From Sphacelaria rigidula (Eukaryota > Phaeophyceae > Sphacelariales): a stretch of DNA of 24,032 nucleotides. A model generated the notes under the pieces. It worked only from the letters and a program-made list of their open reading frames with translations, made no database searches and was not told where the DNA came from. Positions within the stretch are counted from its first letter, which is position 1; each line of letters opens with the position of its first letter. The position numbers were made by a program, and so were the translations under genes. The stretch lies in assembly GCA_964200075.2 (NCBI GenBank), contig CAXNAA020000229.1:1-24032 (forward strand), read 5' to 3'. Shown here piece after piece: positions 21,201-24,032 of this stretch.

Positions 21201-22922
21201 AATACCCTCAACAACTCAAGACAATTTTGTGACAACGGAATGGGGAGTTTTTTCTATCCTATGCTTCTCTGTGCTGTAGGTCTGCTTCTGTTTGCCCGGA
21301 TCCTTGAGGGTGTCTGGTTCTTACTCGTTTTTTTAATTGCATGCTGAAGAGTTTTGGTGTTTGAAATCCATTCTTGTTTCGACAGTTGCCGCTTGCCCGT
21401 GTGCCGCCGAACGACCGCTAAAATTAACAACCGGTCCGAAAATGGTAGTGTTACACCCATTTTTCCAGGGGCAAAAGCAGAGAAAATAATCATGTTCTCC
21501 GTCACTTGATGCTCGCAAGTCAAACAAGACTTGAAACACATTTTTCGTAGAAACCAAAATGGGGTACACTGTAACTCATTTTCTTCTACGAAAAACAACA
21601 AAGTTTCTGCAAAAATGTTGTCTGCGTTGTGCCTCTTTAATGAACCGGACTGCAGCATAGTCACTGAGACCGTCATACCCAATCGCCCAAATAACATAAC
21701 CAAGCTCCATGAGACAGAGACATACAGTAGCTTCAGCCTCAACAGCAGTCGGACGCAGTGACATTTTGTTACCACCAACCGGGAATTTGTTTGTCACGAG
21801 CAACATATATCCTGGATGTAACCATGAATTTCTGCTGATATCTCTGACTGTTTCCCGCACAGGTTTGCCTCTGCGTTTTGTTGGTGCTTTCACCAGCAAC
21901 ATCATTCCCAGTGATAACCCGACAAACCAAAGCTCAGCAAAATGTCTCCGACATCTCCAAACTTTGAAGAATGTCGCACCTCGAATTGAAAATACGTAAA
22001 GTGCGGTGATATCTGGATACGCCAGGCTCACGAAAGTGTCCCTTCAGGGGCAAATCTTTGACAGCGTTCGGTATGTCGTCTTGTTCACGTACGCGGTGTA
22101 TTTTGTGCATCCCGCTGCAGGCTTCAAAAGCTAAGGCTGGACGATTCGTGTACGTGTCCGTGTCTCACCTGGTACCGGAAGCGTTCGGAGGGGCTGCTTT
22201 TCAAGGGTACGTTATGCCGTCTGTTCCGTTTAGGGGTCACAGTCGTACCCGCTGTGTATCACGAGTAGCGGGACTACGATGTACTGAAACGAAACGTAGG
22301 GCAACTGAGTGAACATTCGATGAAGCAAAAACGCTAGCTGACCCAGAAGATCTGCGAGCCTTTTGCGACGCAGTCCCTTCAAGTGTTACGGGACAGCACT
22401 TTTGACCCTTTTCATGTTGGCGTAGTAATGGGTGGTAGGTATGGCGCTGGGATGTTCGCTAGGCCTTGGAATAGGAGACGTACGGGAGTTTTCAGGAGGT
22501 GCCGTGCACTCTCCATCGAGACAGCAGCTTCTTGCGCGCCTCAACAGGATGAAGCACAAATAATCAACATCATATATTCTTTCTTTCATCAGCCCCTTCG
22601 TGGCACTAATGTACAGCATGTGCCGTTACACCCGAGTTTCTGGAAGACCTGTGTCGTGGCGACGTTGCCGATAAATGCGTGCCCTGTCCTGTACCACACG
22701 TCTTTCGCCAGATACTTTGACGGCAAGAAGCGAGCGGAAGAGGCGATCGCAAAATCCTTCCCGTCTTCGAGAGTATTGATCAAGCCTACTTTCATCTACG
22801 GCGGGGACTCGTTCGGGCTCACCCCTCCCCGGGTGTCTGACGGGTACGGCTCTGGAATCGATTCGCTGCTGTCCAGCGGCCCCATTCGAGCTATCGCTGG
22901 TATCTCTCCTGGTCTCATCAAG
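12808..22922 (+). CDS. atypical SDR / NAD(P)-binding Rossmann protein (COQ11 / At1g32220-like), internal exons only
   Basis: Proposed internal exons are 12808-13037, 22121-22206 and 22712-22922, 527 nt with consistent phases. The protein shows ATVVSVSRSG (strand 2 with the Ser-Arg that reads the cofactor), ATAVISCVGVIGG (strand 4), NVAAAAQ followed by GRFVYVSVSH (strand 5), GYFDGKKRAEEA (the YxxxK catalytic pair) and RVLIKPTFIYGG (strand 6). This is the layout of the NDUFA9/COQ11/At1g32220 group of non-canonical dehydrogenases. In other organisms the group sits in mitochondria or plastids and is linked to quinone metabolism; a role here is inferred only. The N-terminal GxxGxxG exon and the C-terminal exons were not found. 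The first intron is 9,083 nt and filled with repeats. Confidence 0.82.
13926..15930. repeat. 2-kb diverged inverted repeat (arms 13926-14590 and 15141-15930)
   Basis: The arms are reverse complements over their whole length with indels. A 20-nt exact match joins 14411-14430 to 15359-15378, and a 14-nt exact match (AGAGGTACAAGGAT) joins 14214-14227 to 15596-15609. Both outer ends begin with GAGCGGAGAG (13926-13935 and, reversed, 15921-15930). The spacer is about 550 nt. Read outward to inward, both arms keep a similar peptide trace (EDEAS/EEEAS, AIK, DGR, LVP), so this may be two opposed copies of one element. It lies in the 9-kb intron of gene 2. Confidence 0.85.
15141..15220. repeat. (GTT)n microsatellite, 80 nt
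   Basis: About 27 uninterrupted GTT units. It sits in the right arm of the inverted repeat, at the place where the left arm has only an imperfect CAGCAACAATAACAAG run. Confidence 0.97.
17537..18130 (+). pseudogene. retroelement integrase, N-terminal part
   Basis: The frame runs from a Pro/Ser-rich linker into GKPIRIYVPLFMRP and CHTDLSCHLGVTRT, which holds the two zinc-finger histidines with the usual HLG and T residues, then LLERLYWWDGM. The two cysteines expected just after this (W..C..C) are not there: the text reads WIRRQYVGPSF, and the next conserved block is in another frame. This is typical of a dead element. Confidence 0.85.
18130..18755 (+). pseudogene. retroelement integrase catalytic core, frameshifted by a 56-bp duplication
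   Basis: The first Asp is at 18184-18186 in FDYFGPLP, followed by YILLFTDRFSRH. The second Asp is at 18426-18428 in LLSDIGQRF, and Glu is at 18534-18536 in GGTERV. Exactly 35 residues separate the second Asp from Glu, the retroviral/Ty3 integrase spacing. A tandem duplication at 18301-18412 shifts the frame between the first and second Asp. TAG at 18753-18755 ends the frame. Confidence 0.88.
18301..18412 (+). repeat. 56-bp tandem duplication inside integrase
   Basis: GTCGGAACGGCCGAT begins at 18301 and again at 18357, and the two copies then run in parallel with only a few mismatches to TGTCCGA. As 56 is not a multiple of three it breaks the frame. The copies have diverged, so it is not a fresh assembly artefact. 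Confidence 0.9.
18813..19600 (+). pseudogene. integrase C-terminal domain and chromodomain-like segment
   Basis: The frame is the same as the preceding core, after the TAG. KMSLNWTGPFKILTVGPSP and VSVHRCKPC are the GPF/Y-type module and the end of integrase. Further on, CKTHWQGLRRASWERESDL and AILLYW resemble a chromodomain (YxVKWxG, TWE, a late Tyr), which marks the element as a chromovirus. The chromodomain call is from residue pattern only, and its first aromatic cage residue seems altered. Confidence 0.68.
19598..19897 (+). pseudogene. extra C-terminal domain of the chromovirus polyprotein
   Basis: After a frame change near 19595 there is a convincing protein-like stretch: GTYLCFKGSDNLWWLGQT, then KYIVRFLDDPGP, LALCTTS and GSWCLQ, ending in a basic tail and TGA. 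The alternation of short strands with W, F and Y suggests a small beta-barrel, perhaps SH3- or Tudor-like. That fold is a guess. Confidence 0.6.
21333..22043 (-). pseudogene. unidentified reading frame with one internal stop
   Basis: A single - strand frame runs for about 235 codons with only one stop (TGA at 21578-21576). I do not recognise the protein. It contains a hydrophobic ELWFVGLSLGMMLLV, a basic KAPTKRRGKPVRE and a Cys/Phe-rich later part. It may be a decayed transposon or host gene fragment within the gene 2 intron, or chance openness. Confidence 0.25.
22121..22206 (+). CDS. gene 2 exon B (Rossmann strand 5)
   Basis: The acceptor is cccgctgcag|GCT and the donor is CAAGG|gtacgt (phase 2), 28 codons plus two bases. 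It encodes ASKAKAGRFVYVSVSHLVP, which continues the exon A helix into the strand carrying the active-site Ser region. The exon is too short to identify alone; it is supported by the flanking exons and phases. Confidence 0.8.
22712..22922 (+). CDS. gene 2 exon C (YxxxK and strand 6)
   Basis: The acceptor is ttcgccag|A, which completes the Gly codon left by exon B. The donor is ATCAAG|gtatgt (phase 0). It encodes GYFDGKKRAEEAIAKSF, then RVLIKPTFIYGGDSFG, and ends in a Gly/Ser/Ile-rich stretch. The intron before it is 505 nt. Confidence 0.83.
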
Positions 22923-22935
22923 GTATGTGTAGCGT

Positions 22936-22957
22936 AGCTGCAGCTGCAGCTGCAGCT
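22936..22957. repeat. AGCTGC repeat, perfect palindrome
   Basis: Three and a half AGCTGC units form a self-complementary 22-nt stretch 13 nt after the gene 2 exon C donor site. It could fold over the 5' splice region of the transcript. Confidence 0.85.
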
Positions 22958-23404
22958 TTGGAGACTTTTGGTGCATGAGACACAGTTGTCAGTATTTGGA
23001 TATGGGTTTCCCCCTCGAAGTTCGTTTATTCGATCCGCGTCTAGCACCTGTGAAGTAAAATTATCGCTTTTCTCCATCGATAGTGGCTGAAGTGGGTATA
23101 CCACGTTTGTTTTCTGTGTATCTCCAGCTGAGTGTACAGAGCCACACATCCAGTCTTTTCTGACTTGAACATCCCGCAGCGCAATGCATACGAATGCTGG
23201 TGCCGACATGGTGACGCAGAGGGCGCCCACGCTGGTGGCCAATCTCCGCTGACTTTTTATACTCCACTGGGTGGCTGCTTCCCACGCATAGCTGTACATT
23301 TCGAGTATTTTTCCTCTCTCACCTTCTCACGAGCGCTCTGTTCTAACAACGAAGAGAAGAGCGCTGGTGCCCTCTCCTGGTTCCCCGTTTTAAGTGGATG
23401 ACTA

Positions 23405-23464
23405 TGCCTCCCCCACGCCGCCCCGCAGGGGGACAGCGTGGTGCGTTGAACCGTGGGGGAGGCA
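23405..23464. repeat. 13-bp perfect inverted repeat with nested GC-rich hairpin
   Basis: TGCCTCCCCCACG (23405-23417) pairs exactly with CGTGGGGGAGGCA (23452-23464). The 34-nt interior holds a second stem, CCCC-GCA-GGGG. It lies in sequence downstream of the last recognised exon of gene 2. Confidence 0.8.
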
Positions 23465-24032
23465 CACCACCTGATACGTTCGTGCGTTGCCTGGCGCCAA
23501 TGTAGATCAAGTTTCAGAGAAGCACGTTGCTCATAACCCGACTATTTAGTGTGGAAGACCTGCTCATATTCCAGTTATGCAGAACGTTCACTTGGACAGA
23601 AGCTTGGGAATGCTTGGAACGATTGGTGGAACGGTGCAGTGGGTGGTGAATCACAGTTGCTGCACCATGGCCAAGTTTTTTCTAGATTTTCGAATTCGGC
23701 GGAGAATGGGGATCTGGCACTCTAGACCCAAGTAATTAGGCTACCAGGCGTTGTCAAACTCCCGAAAATGCAGTTGGTTCAAGCGTTGGAAGCACGTCCT
23801 GGACTCAGGGCAAGAAGGTACGCTGTACACTGTCTACCAGATATTGGTGCGAGTTGACCCTGAGTCTGAAATGTGGAACAGATCTGGTGACTGAAGAAAA
23901 CTGCTGAGGCGGCTGATTGTTGGAGTTGCCTCGAGACTGCTTCACACCCTATTGGGAGGAGGTAGTACTCATGATCATGCATGTCATAGTCATGAGGCCG
24001 TTGACCTCGCATCCCTACAAAGCCGGGACGGA

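Larger units (their letters stand above)
13038..22120 (+). other. gene 2 giant intron (9,083 nt)
   Basis: Runs from CAG|gtgggt to gctgcag|GCT, phase 0. It contains the inverted repeat, the chromovirus fragment and the decayed - strand frame. The remaining parts (15931-17230 and 19899-21330) hold T-rich tracts and degenerate short repeats, and no gene that I recognise. Confidence 0.75.
22923..24032. other. downstream of gene 2 exon C
   Basis: Presumably the next intron of gene 2. The C-terminal exons expected for this family were not found, so they probably lie beyond the window. It holds the AGCTGC palindrome and the 13-bp inverted repeat. Confidence 0.5.

Overview
This window looks like nuclear DNA of an intron-rich eukaryote with many transposable elements. 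Protein-coding signal is confined to short exons with GT..AG borders, separated by introns of 0.4 to 9 kb. There are no operons or bacterial ribosome-binding patterns. The intron style, the long trinucleotide microsatellite and a chromodomain-type Ty3/gypsy element suggest a stramenopile with a large genome, most likely a brown alga. That assignment is an inference from style and no single marker proves it.

Two host genes, both on the + strand, can be reconstructed by splicing. Gene 1 (812-5743, five exons found, 3' end not located) encodes a YqiA/YcfP-type alpha/beta hydrolase with a complete Ser-Asp-His triad. After a Pro/Gly/Ala-rich linker it runs, in the same open frame, into a CYTH (triphosphate tunnel) domain. 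That domain has an exact ExExK motif and the D-x-Y and WLRxRxGxWELK block typical of thiamine-triphosphatase-like proteins. This hydrolase-CYTH fusion is the most interesting item here. Gene 2 (12808-22922, three internal exons) encodes an atypical short-chain dehydrogenase/epimerase-like Rossmann protein of the COQ11 / plant At1g32220 kind. Its first exon, with the Gly-rich loop, and its last exons were not found. One of its introns is 9,083 nt long.

Between and inside these genes lies repeat material. Intron 4 of gene 1 holds one copy (about 5091-5390, +) of a roughly 300-bp SINE-like family with a tRNA-like head. Two more copies stand in tandem on the - strand at about 10080-10710. A diverged three-copy tandem repeat with a 342-360 bp period lies at about 6520-7560. 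The 9-kb intron of gene 2 contains a 2-kb inverted repeat with arms of about 0.65-0.8 kb (13926-15930). One arm carries a pure (GTT)n run of 80 nt. The same intron holds a decayed 3' half of a Ty3/gypsy chromovirus (about 17230-19898, +), with integrase, chromodomain-like segment and a further C-terminal domain. It also holds an unidentified decayed reading frame on the - strand (21333-22043).

I saw no rRNA, functional tRNA or CRISPR array. All exon calls come from reading frames, splice signals and remembered family features. None was checked by alignment or RNA data.
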